A stretch of DNA of 7,186 bases from assembly GCA_021796055.1 (NCBI GenBank), contig JAJYOS010000327.1, forward strand, positions 1-7,186. Reading direction: 5' to 3'. The notes beneath the pieces were generated by a model, which searched no databases, was not told where the DNA came from, and saw nothing but the letters and a program-made list of their open reading frames with translations. Positions 1 to 5,980 of the stretch are shown here, in pieces. Source of the DNA: Bacteroidota bacterium (GTDB lineage: Bacteria; Bacteroidota; Kryptoniia; Kryptoniales; JAKASW01). Numbering within the stretch: position 1 is the first letter of the stretch; the number at the start of each line of letters is the position of its first letter. The position numbers and the translations under genes were made by a program.

Positions 1-1662
1 GTCGCAGTGCCTGCGGCAAATGTCCTGCAGGTCGTTAATGAAGCCGCAGAGGTCGGGGCCAAGGGTATCATTATATTAAGTGCGGGTTTTGCGGACCAGG
101 GAGAAGAGGGCACCAGACTTCAGAAGGAGCTTGTGGAAATTGTCAGGTCAAACGGCATGCGCCTCATCGGCCCCAATTGTCTCGGCGTCATCAACACTCA
201 AAGCGGAATTGGATTAAACGCGAGCCTTGCCGAAGTAATGCCTCCTCACGGCAAGGTGGGGTTTTACTCTCACACCGAAGCGCTCGGTGTCGTGATCCTC
301 GACTATGCCGTCGAGCGCGGAATAGGTTTTTCGACTTTCGTTTCGAGCGGGAATCGCGCAGACGTATCCGGCAACGACCTTCTGCAATACTGGGAGGAAG
401 ATCCGTCGACAGACATTGCCCTTCTCTACCTCGAGAGTTTCGGAAACCCGCGCCGGTTCGCAAGGGTCGCCAGGAGGATTTCCTACAAGAAGCCTGTGCT
501 CTGTGTCAAAAGTGCCCGGAGTAAAGCAGGCCGCGAGACGGCACAAGTGCGGAGCACAGCGGCTGAAAGCGATGTCGATGTGGACGCGCTCTTTCAACAG
601 GCCGGGGTAATCAGGGCCGAGACCCTCGAGGAGATGTTCGACATAACGATGTTGTTAGCCCACCAGCCGCTGCCGAAGGGCGATCGGGTGGCCATCATAA
701 GCAATGCAGGCGGAGCCCTTACAATATGTGCCGACGCCTGCGAAGCCAACGGGCTTGCGGTGGCAAAGGCTGATGCGGTGAACCTCGGCCCGCTCGCCAC
801 TGCCGAAGATTATGAGCGTTCCGTAACTGCGCTGTTGAAGAGGGAAGATGTTGACTCGCTTATCGCGATTTTCGCCTGCATCGGTGGCTGCGATCCCGAT
901 CCGATCGGCAGAGCCATAAGAAGAGGCGTCATCTTCTCGGATAAAGTCGCTCAGATGAACAAACCGGTACTTCTGTGCCTGATGGGAACTGCAAAGGCCG
1001 TCCGAACGGCGGCGTCTGCCTCGTTCCAAAACGGGAATTCACAGTCGACAGCATCCTCTGAAGGCGGCGACAGGCAATTGCAGGGACGGGCGGTTTTCCC
1101 GTCTTACCGATTCCCCGAGTCTGCTGCACTCGCGTTGGCAAGGGTAACCGAATATGCGGAGAATCGCAGGCAAGCACAGGGCAGATTACTGTGGTATGAA
1201 GATGTCGATATCAGCTCTGCCCGTTCAAGTCTAGATGAAGTACTCAAAAATTATTTGGAGCGGGACGCGTCGGGACAGGAATCCGTAAAGGTAACGGCGA
1301 ATAAGTCTGCTGAACTTCTTACTTTCTTCGGCCTGAAGGTTGGGAGCCCGGGCTATCCCGGACAGCTGGCGGGCGATTGCCGTCTCAGAATAAAATCGGA
1401 TCCTCATTTCGGCCCGCTCATTGTCCTTAGCATTCCCGGCAAACAAGACATTCAGAGGATCACGCCGTTGACAGACCGCGACGCAAGGGCGATGCTGGAA
1501 AGTGTCGGTATTCCCGAATCGGAGAAGTGCGTCGAATTCCTCGGAAGGATCTCCCAGCTGGTGGAAGAGCTGCCGTGGCTTTGGGGAATGAGCTCAATAG
1601 TCCGTTTGGACGACGAAGGACACCCGATGCTCACTGATGTGGAAATTACATTTAAGCCTTGA
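1..1662 (+). CDS. Degenerate NDP-forming acyl-CoA synthetase (ACD/Pat-like), 5' end missing
   Basis: The frame is open from the first base and enters inside the CoA-binding Rossmann domain (VAVPAANV, then ILSAGF at about 79-96), so the true start lies upstream, probably by 80 or more codons. The family signature GPNCLGV is at 169-189. FQQAGVIRAETLEEMFD (about 592-642) and IISNAGGA (694-717) match the succinyl-CoA-synthetase-like domain, and SDPHFGPL (1396-1419) with ITPLTDRDARAM matches the end of the ATP-grasp beta domain. Working ACD enzymes form acyl-CoA, or ATP from acyl-CoA, through a phosphohistidine in an SHTGAL-type motif. Here the matching stretch (541-570) reads AQVRSTAAES with no histidine, the SQSGALG-type loop is SHTEALG (268-288), and the N-terminal ATP-grasp part is mostly missing around 1330-1395. 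Pat acetyltransferases also carry an inactive ACD-like domain, so this may be a Pat-like or CoA-sensing protein. No GNAT domain is visible, though one could lie upstream. It overlaps the convergent regulator gene by 11 bp. Confidence 0.85.
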   Translation, partial: VAVPAANVLQVVNEAAEVGAKGIIILSAGFADQGEEGTRLQKELVEIVRSNGMRLIGPNCLGVINTQSGIGLNASLAEVMPPHGKVGFYSHTEALGVVILDYAVERGIGFSTFVSSGNRADVSGNDLLQYWEEDPSTDIALLYLESFGNPRRFARVARRISYKKPVLCVKSARSKAGRETAQVRSTAAESDVDVDALFQQAGVIRAETLEEMFDITMLLAHQPLPKGDRVAIISNAGGALTICADACEANGLAVAKADAVNLGPLATAEDYERSVTALLKREDVDSLIAIFACIGGCDPDPIGRAIRRGVIFSDKVAQMNKPVLLCLMGTAKAVRTAASASFQNGNSQSTASSEGGDRQLQGRAVFPSYRFPESAALALARVTEYAENRRQAQGRLLWYEDVDISSARSSLDEVLKNYLERDASGQESVKVTANKSAELLTFFGLKVGSPGYPGQLAGDCRLRIKSDPHFGPLIVLSIPGKQDIQRITPLTDRDARAMLESVGIPESEKCVEFLGRISQLVEELPWLWGMSSIVRLDDEGHPMLTDVEITFKP

Positions 1663-3028
1663 ACTCTTTCAGGCTTATCCCATACAGCTTCAGTTTTTCG
1701 GAAAGGTTTTTTATGTTCATCCCCGCCCTGTTTGAGGCTTCCGTAAGGTTTCCTTTTGTCTCCTTCAGGAGAGTGCTGAAGTAGCGAATTTCGAAACCGG
1801 CGATTACTTCTTTCTTGACCTCCTGAAATGGCCTGCTAAGATCTAAACTCCCTTCGAGAGAAGCCATGCCGAGTTCTACTCGTTCAATTAAGTCCGAATT
1901 GCTCATTATTATGCTTCTTTCAACTACATTTCTCAGCTCCCTTACATTGCCCGGCCAGCTGTAGCTCTTCATCTGCCGCAACGCTTCATTCGCAAACCTC
2001 ACATTCGGGTTACCCCATTTCTTGGATGACTGCCGTGCAAAATAAGCGACGAGGTCAGAGATGTCGTCCACCCTCTCACGAAGCGGCGGCAAGTTTATGA
2101 CGACGGTGTTCAATCTATAAAACAACTCGCTTCGCAGTCTGCCGGACGCCACTTCGCGTTCCAGAGGCTTTGAAGTCGCAGCTACTATTCTCGTGTCGAT
2201 AACCTTTGGAGCCGTCGCACCGAGTCTCGTCACTCTCTTCTCCTCGATCACTTTCAACAGCTTGGGTTGAACCGATATCGGCATGTCTGCTATTTCGTCA
2301 AGGAAAAGCGTACCGCCGTCTGCTGCGATGAAGAACCCCTTGTTGTCGTTTGTCGCGTTGGTATAAGCTCCCTTCACGTGCCCGAATAACTCGCTCTCGA
2401 AAAGCTGCTCGGGCAGCGCCGAACAGTTGACTTCGACAAACGGATTGTTGCTCCGGTTACCGCTGTAGTGAATGGCCTTCGCGACCAACTCCTTCCCGGT
2501 CCCCGTCTCTCCCTGTATGACAACCGTCGCATCGAGGTCCCTGACTCTTGCGATTTTCTCAAGTGCATCTTCCATTCGCCTGCTCTTTCCGGAGATGAAA
2601 AGGATGTCGGCCGATTGCCTCCCCTTTTCTATGGTCAGCTTCCTCTCCAGTCTGAGGGATTGAAACTCTACAAGCCGCCTGACGCTGAAGAGGAGAGATT
2701 CGTTGCTGAACGGTTTGAAGAGATAGTCGTCGCACCCAGCCTTGACCGCAGCCATGGCATCATCTTCGTTGCCAAGTCCGGTAACTACAATAATCATCGT
2801 GTTGGGCTTTTGCCCCTTCAGTGCGGCAGCAAGCTTGATCCCGTCATAATCGGGGAGGCCCTTATCCACAATCACTATATCGAACTCGCCTGTCGAAAAC
2901 AAACTTCCGCCCTCGCCGCCGCTCAGTGCGACCGTCACGCTGCTCCCTGCTCTCGTCAACGCTCCTCTCACCGCCTCCGCAAATTGAGGGTCGTCGTCAA
3001 TCACTAAGATGTTTAGATTGGTATTCAT
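1652..3028 (-). CDS. NtrC-family sigma54-dependent response regulator
   Basis: Cytoplasmic transcription activator of 458 residues. The receiver domain (about 1-120) has the acidic pocket D11-D13, phosphoacceptor D55 (IVIVDKGLP), T83 and K105. The AAA+ domain (about 145-375) has Walker A GETGTGKE (173-180), Walker B GGTLFLDEI (238-246), the sigma54-contact loop as GAYTNA (220-225) rather than GAFTGA, likely arginine fingers R299 and R305 (LRSELFYRLN), and SWPGNVREL near 357-365. A Fis-type HTH closes the protein (GNLTEASNRAG...LKLYGI). ATG 3028 is chosen over an upstream in-frame ATG at 3061 because TGGAGG lies 6 nt before it, and the extra 11 residues would overlap the kinase. The gene starts 1 nt after the kinase stop, so the kinase is its evident partner. 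By family it hydrolyses ATP to open sigma54-RNA polymerase promoters; the nearest candidate target is at 5930-5945. The arrangement resembles CbrB after CbrA, but the orthology is not proven. Confidence 0.93.
   Translation of the reverse strand: MNTNLNILVIDDDPQFAEAVRGALTRAGSSVTVALSGGEGGSLFSTGEFDIVIVDKGLPDYDGIKLAAALKGQKPNTMIIVVTGLGNEDDAMAAVKAGCDDYLFKPFSNESLLFSVRRLVEFQSLRLERKLTIEKGRQSADILFISGKSRRMEDALEKIARVRDLDATVVIQGETGTGKELVAKAIHYSGNRSNNPFVEVNCSALPEQLFESELFGHVKGAYTNATNDNKGFFIAADGGTLFLDEIADMPISVQPKLLKVIEEKRVTRLGATAPKVIDTRIVAATSKPLEREVASGRLRSELFYRLNTVVINLPPLRERVDDISDLVAYFARQSSKKWGNPNVRFANEALRQMKSYSWPGNVRELRNVVERSIIMSNSDLIERVELGMASLEGSLDLSRPFQEVKKEVIAGFEIRYFSTLLKETKGNLTEASNRAGMNIKNLSEKLKLYGISLKEFKA
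1654..1676. terminator. Hairpin spanning both convergent stop codons, possible bidirectional terminator
   Basis: AAGCCT (1654-1659) pairs with AGGCTT (1671-1676). The stem continues inward with GAA (1661-1663) against TTC (1668-1670), leaving T1660 bulged and a four-base CTCT loop. The structure covers the TGA of the + strand gene (1660-1662) and overlaps the TAA of the - strand regulator (1652-1654). No clear T-run follows on either side, so intrinsic termination is uncertain; it could equally stabilise the 3' ends of the converging mRNAs. Confidence 0.4.
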
Positions 3029-3029
3029 T

Positions 3030-5501
3030 TCAATCCTCCAGCCCTCCGGATATAGGTTCAACGGTCTGCCGGAAAAAATCCGTCCGCGGGAAAACCAATA
3101 TCACCCGCGTTCCCGCTCCTTCATCGGATTCGATCCTTACATCTCCTCCGTGTGCGTTTACGAGTCTCTTCACAATCGGGAGCCCCAGCCCTGTTCCGCT
3201 CGATTTAGTGGTGTAGAACGGCGTAAATACTTTGCCGAGCGCCTGCGGATTTATTCCTTTCCCGTTGTCCGCAATTTCAAACGTGAGGTTCTGATCGTCG
3301 GTCGTTGCCGAGACAGAGATGCTTCCCACTTTCTCTTCGACCGCCTCGATTGCATTCGAAATGAGATTCGTGAGGACCTCACCTATCCTCGTTGCGTCGG
3401 CCCAAAACACGACAGAATCTTCGCAATAGACATGAACGGAAATCCGCTTGATCTCGATTTCCTTTCGCAGCAACTCGATCGTGTCGTCGATGGCGTCTTT
3501 CGCGCAAATTCGGACTTTATTCAGCACATCAGCCTTCGAATACCACAGGATATCGTTGACAAGCTTCTCGATCCGTGTCATCGCTGCCTTCGCGTTGTTT
3601 ATCGTCGTCATCCCCTCAGGATTATCCTTTGCAAGCTCTTCGAGCGTGCCCATTGAAAGCCTGATGGCGCCTATGGGACTTCGAAGATCATGTGCGATGC
3701 TCGCCGACAATTCTCCTATCGATGCCAGCCTCTTCTCTTTCTCAAGGGCAGCCCCAAACTCCTCGAGCATTCTGGAGAGTTTTGACGAGTCTAATGTGAA
3801 AGCTTCGGCTACGATCGATTTTGCAGTGGCAGGGCCGACAGACGGGGTAAGCAATCTGCCGAGTTCAGATTGTATTTTCACGAGTTCTGCCGCCAAAGGC
3901 TCTTCGGGCTCACCGGAGATATTGAAGAACCTGGCAGCGGCGTGGCTCTCACTCCCGGCTCTCCTTGTGAACGCAGACACAAGAAGATATGCCATGACAT
4001 TCAAGAACAGGGACCAGAACAGCGCGTTCGTTATCGGGTCAGAATTGAAAACGCCGAACATATCCAAAGGACTCAGAAGCCGAATGCCGAATGGTCCTCT
4101 CGCGGCGATTCCCGCGGGGAGGATCTCAGCCTTCGACAATGCCGGAATGATCATAGTATAGAGCCATACGACGGTTCCTGTGACTGTTCCGGCCAGCGCC
4201 CCCTTTTTGTTCCCGTCCTTATAGAACAGCCCGATAAGGAAAGACGGGGCAAGCTGTGCCACCCCGACAAACGACGTCAGCCCGATTTCGACCAACATGA
4301 AATAGCTGTAGAAGAATCCCAACAGTATGATGAGGGGGATTGCTATCCTTGTGGAATAAAGAACGAGCTTGTAAAGGTCAACCTGTTTCTCCCGCCGCCT
4401 GAATATTGACATCAGGCCGGGGACCCCGATATCAGTTACGAGCATCTTCGACACGGCTATGCTCTCAACGAGTATCATAGACGCCGCTGCCGAAAATCCG
4501 CCGAGGAACACGACCAATGCTATTATGTTATAGCCGGTCTTCAGGGGAATCGTGAGTATGAAGTCGTCTGCCTTTGCGACTGGCAGACCAAACAAGTTAC
4601 CCGACAGCGCAATTGGGATTACAAACAGATTTATCATGAGAAGATATAGAGGGCTGAACCACGCAAGCGTCTTCAGATCCTTCTCATCCCGGTTCTGTAC
4701 GAATATCGTGTGGAACTGTCGCGGCAGGAGAATGTACGCTATTGCGGAAGAGATATTGATGGAGGCCCACATAAGGTAAGGGTGATCTGCAAACCCGGTG
4801 AACATAAGGGGTTTCAAATCCGGATTGGCTACCGAAAGATGAAAGATATTGAGCGGGCCGCCGCTGATTACAAAAACTATGAAGACGCTCGCAATGAGAA
4901 AGAACACGAGCTTGTCCAACGACTGAAAGGCCACAGTGGACATCAACCCGTACTGTGGTCTTGTGAAATCTATGTATCTTCCCCCATACAATATTGCCAC
5001 AACTGCAAGGAAGATAAGAACTATAAGAGTGGCTTCGATGTATGCCCGGCCGCCCCCGCTCGCCAGGGTCGAAAACGAATTTGAAAGTGCCTGAACCTGC
5101 AACCCGATGTAAGGAATTATACTCATGAAAAGGACCATGGACGTAACGACTGCAATGGATCTCGATCCGCCGTATCTGCTGCTCAAGAAATCAGAAACTG
5201 TAGTCACCCCTTCCCTTTTCACGTGCCTCAAAATCGGCATCAGAAGAACTTCAGTCAGCAGGAGGATGAGGACAGGTCCGGTATAGACCGCCAGATATTC
5301 GATTCCATAATGCGAGGCAAAACCTATGCTCCCGTAGAAAGTCCATGACGTGCAGTAGACCTGCGCTGAAAGGATGTAGAGAAGCTGCCATCGATTCCGG
5401 TTCAGCCACTCGACATGTCTCTCGCCCCAATAAGCTATCAGGAAGAGTATGCCCAGATAAACCAGAAGAACAGCCAGAAGGATAAATGGATAGTCTGTCA
5501 A
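3030..5501 (-). CDS. SLC5 (sodium/solute symporter)-type sensor histidine kinase, CbrA-like
   Basis: Membrane sensor kinase of 823 residues. Residues about 3-512 form a multi-pass SSS/SLC5 domain with many hydrophobic helices and the stretch CTSWTFYGSIGFASHYGIEYL, which I associate with CbrA-type fusions. A soluble, helical linker (about 533-590) lies where CbrA-like proteins carry a STAC domain; I see no obvious PAS domain. The kinase core has H-box SIAHDLRSP with H604, N-box NLISNAIEA (N712), G1 DNGKGI (745-750), FTPFYTTK, and G2 GTGLGL (769-774), so all catalytic motifs are present. By family it autophosphorylates on H604 and transfers phosphate to the regulator encoded 1 nt downstream. 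The ligand is unknown. The start is taken as TTG 5501: it lies 4 nt after the stop of the small membrane gene, just before the first helix, with a GA-rich GAGGGGGA about 10 nt upstream. The longer reading from ATG 5630 adds 43 Arg/Ser/Cys-rich residues overlapping the previous gene. No in-frame ATG occurs before VLLMPIL, well inside the domain. Confidence 0.92.
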   Translation of the reverse strand: MTDYPFILLAVLLVYLGILFLIAYWGERHVEWLNRNRWQLLYILSAQVYCTSWTFYGSIGFASHYGIEYLAVYTGPVLILLLTEVLLMPILRHVKREGVTTVSDFLSSRYGGSRSIAVVTSMVLFMSIIPYIGLQVQALSNSFSTLASGGGRAYIEATLIVLIFLAVVAILYGGRYIDFTRPQYGLMSTVAFQSLDKLVFFLIASVFIVFVISGGPLNIFHLSVANPDLKPLMFTGFADHPYLMWASINISSAIAYILLPRQFHTIFVQNRDEKDLKTLAWFSPLYLLMINLFVIPIALSGNLFGLPVAKADDFILTIPLKTGYNIIALVVFLGGFSAAASMILVESIAVSKMLVTDIGVPGLMSIFRRREKQVDLYKLVLYSTRIAIPLIILLGFFYSYFMLVEIGLTSFVGVAQLAPSFLIGLFYKDGNKKGALAGTVTGTVVWLYTMIIPALSKAEILPAGIAARGPFGIRLLSPLDMFGVFNSDPITNALFWSLFLNVMAYLLVSAFTRRAGSESHAAARFFNISGEPEEPLAAELVKIQSELGRLLTPSVGPATAKSIVAEAFTLDSSKLSRMLEEFGAALEKEKRLASIGELSASIAHDLRSPIGAIRLSMGTLEELAKDNPEGMTTINNAKAAMTRIEKLVNDILWYSKADVLNKVRICAKDAIDDTIELLRKEIEIKRISVHVYCEDSVVFWADATRIGEVLTNLISNAIEAVEEKVGSISVSATTDDQNLTFEIADNGKGINPQALGKVFTPFYTTKSSGTGLGLPIVKRLVNAHGGDVRIESDEGAGTRVILVFPRTDFFRQTVEPISGGLED
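3035..3040 (-). promoter_or_regulatory. Shine-Dalgarno site of the response regulator gene
   Basis: On the - strand TGGAGG (3040 down to 3035) precedes ATG 3028-3026 by 6 nt and lies within the last codons of the kinase gene. The kinase TGA (3032-3030) is between this site and the ATG. It fixes the regulator start and suggests translational coupling of kinase and regulator. Confidence 0.8.
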
Positions 5502-5505
5502 TCCC

Positions 5506-5718
5506 CTACTTTCCCCCTCTATATGCGACGACCGCGGATAATCCCCACACCGTGAAAAGATAGACGATCGGAAGCGGCACGCCCAGTACGAACACCTCCG
5601 TGTCGAAGATTTCGAACACCGGCCATACAAACAGTGTCAGAAAAAGGACGAATACGACAATGCCCTTCGACCTCATCATAGGCATCAATTTAAAGGCATT
5701 GAAACTGTGGTTCAACAT
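5506..5718 (-). CDS. Small hydrophobic membrane protein preceding the transporter-kinase
   Basis: A 70-residue protein with two likely membrane helices: GIVVFVLFLTLFVWPVFEIF at about residues 19-38, and IVYLFTVWGLSAVVAYRGGK at the C-terminus, the latter ending in a positive tail. Between them lies a short FDTEVFVLGVPLP connector. The pattern resembles the short DUF3311-like or CbrX-like proteins encoded just before SSS-family transporters or CbrA-type kinases; this assignment is from pattern memory only. The gene ends 4 nt before the kinase TTG start, so it is probably coupled to it and may act as a small accessory subunit of the SLC5 domain. The ATG at 5718 has no good Shine-Dalgarno site next to it; in-frame ATGs at 5685, 5679 and 5676 are alternatives. 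A strong AAGGAGGT lies 39 nt upstream, in front of a TTG in another frame. Confidence 0.75.
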   Translation of the reverse strand: MLNHSFNAFKLMPMMRSKGIVVFVLFLTLFVWPVFEIFDTEVFVLGVPLPIVYLFTVWGLSAVVAYRGGK

Positions 5719-5753
5719 GAAGGTTTTTCGGATCGTGTCCCGTCCCTCCGCAA
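5712..5753 (-). other. Possible 13-codon leader ORF ahead of the small membrane gene
   Basis: On the - strand the full Shine-Dalgarno sequence AAGGAGGT (5765 down to 5758) is followed after 4 nt by TTG (5753-5751). This opens a 13-codon frame (LRRDGTRSEKPSC, TTG read as Met) that stops at TGA 5714-5712, overlapping the first codons of the small membrane gene. It could be a translated leader coupling ribosomes into the operon. The peptide has no recognisable feature, and the in-frame alternative for the downstream gene is closed by a TAA at the Shine-Dalgarno site. Confidence 0.3.
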
Positions 5754-5875
5754 GAAGACCTCCTTAATGCTGAATGTACTGGCGTGTAGAGGAATTAAAC
5801 AGCCGCCGCATTCCCCTGGAGAAAATGCAAGCAGTCATTATCGGACTCCGGTGTCTATTTGTGCCACATGAGTCT

Positions 5876-5898
5876 CACATCCGCAGACAGGCGATGTG
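5876..5898. promoter_or_regulatory. Inverted repeat, candidate activator-binding site
   Basis: CACATC (5876-5881) and GATGTG (5893-5898) form a perfect 6-bp dyad around an 11-nt spacer, centred about 69 bp upstream of the predicted start. CACATG at 5865 lies one helical turn (11 bp) before the left arm. A second overlapping dyad, CAGGC-GATGT-GCCTG, is at 5888-5902. NtrC-type activators bind such dyads upstream of sigma54 promoters, usually a little further away, so the role is inferred. Confidence 0.35.
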
Positions 5899-5929
5899 CC
5901 TGCAGAGCGATTTGACGCTGCACATTATA

Positions 5930-5945
5930 TGGCACAGCCATTGCA
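5930..5945 (+). promoter_or_regulatory. Sigma54 (RpoN) -24/-12 promoter of the hydrogenase operon
   Basis: TGGCAC (5930-5935), a 5-nt spacer AGCCA and TTGCA (5941-5945) match the sigma54 consensus TGGCAC-N5-TTGCW at every defined position, with the GG and GC elements correctly spaced. The predicted transcription start is near 5956, about 25 nt before the ATG at 5981. This rules out the longer upstream reading of the same frame. The promoter needs an AAA+ activator, and such a regulator is encoded in the divergent block. Confidence 0.85.
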
Positions 5946-5980
5946 GAGTCTGGAGAGACAAAAACGATTTCCTTCATATC

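Larger units (their letters stand above)
5719..5980. promoter_or_regulatory. Divergent intergenic region between sensor/regulator block and hydrogenase block
   Basis: This 262-bp stretch separates the two divergent gene blocks and should hold both promoters and their operators. For the + strand it contains a sigma54-type promoter (5930-5945). It also holds short dyads at 5842-5850 and 5876-5898, and CACAT repeats at 5865, 5876 and 5921. For the - strand I see a strong Shine-Dalgarno site at 5758-5765 but no convincing sigma70 or sigma54 promoter; weak boxes such as TTTAAT followed by TACATT are not decisive. Confidence 0.7.

Noticed and set aside
7..9. GTG at 7 as the true start of the ACD-like protein
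   Set aside because: The frame is open to base 1 and the VAVPA stretch is internal in this family, so this is a window-edge truncation.
2468..3007. 179-codon + strand frame opposite the response regulator
   Set aside because: It is antisense to the receiver and AAA+ domains and shows no motif of its own.
3009..3656. 215-codon + strand frame opposite the kinase gene
   Set aside because: It lies antisense to the conserved kinase catalytic core, has an Arg/Cys/His-rich composition without a recognisable domain, and has no supporting context.
3448..4161. 237-codon + strand frame opposite the kinase gene
   Set aside because: It is Ser-rich, as expected from reading the complement of the kinase codons; the - strand protein has all family motifs.
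5502..5630. 43-codon N-terminal extension of the transporter-kinase
   Set aside because: It overlaps the small membrane gene in another frame, is Arg/Ser/Cys-rich, and precedes a normal first membrane helix.
5857..5870. TGGCACA on the - strand as a second sigma54 promoter for the kinase block
   Set aside because: No GC element is found at the required spacing (the - strand reads GACAC there).
5774..5980. 69-codon N-terminal extension of the hydB-like frame
   Set aside because: It lies almost wholly upstream of the predicted sigma54 transcription start and contains the promoter; its residues show no family similarity.
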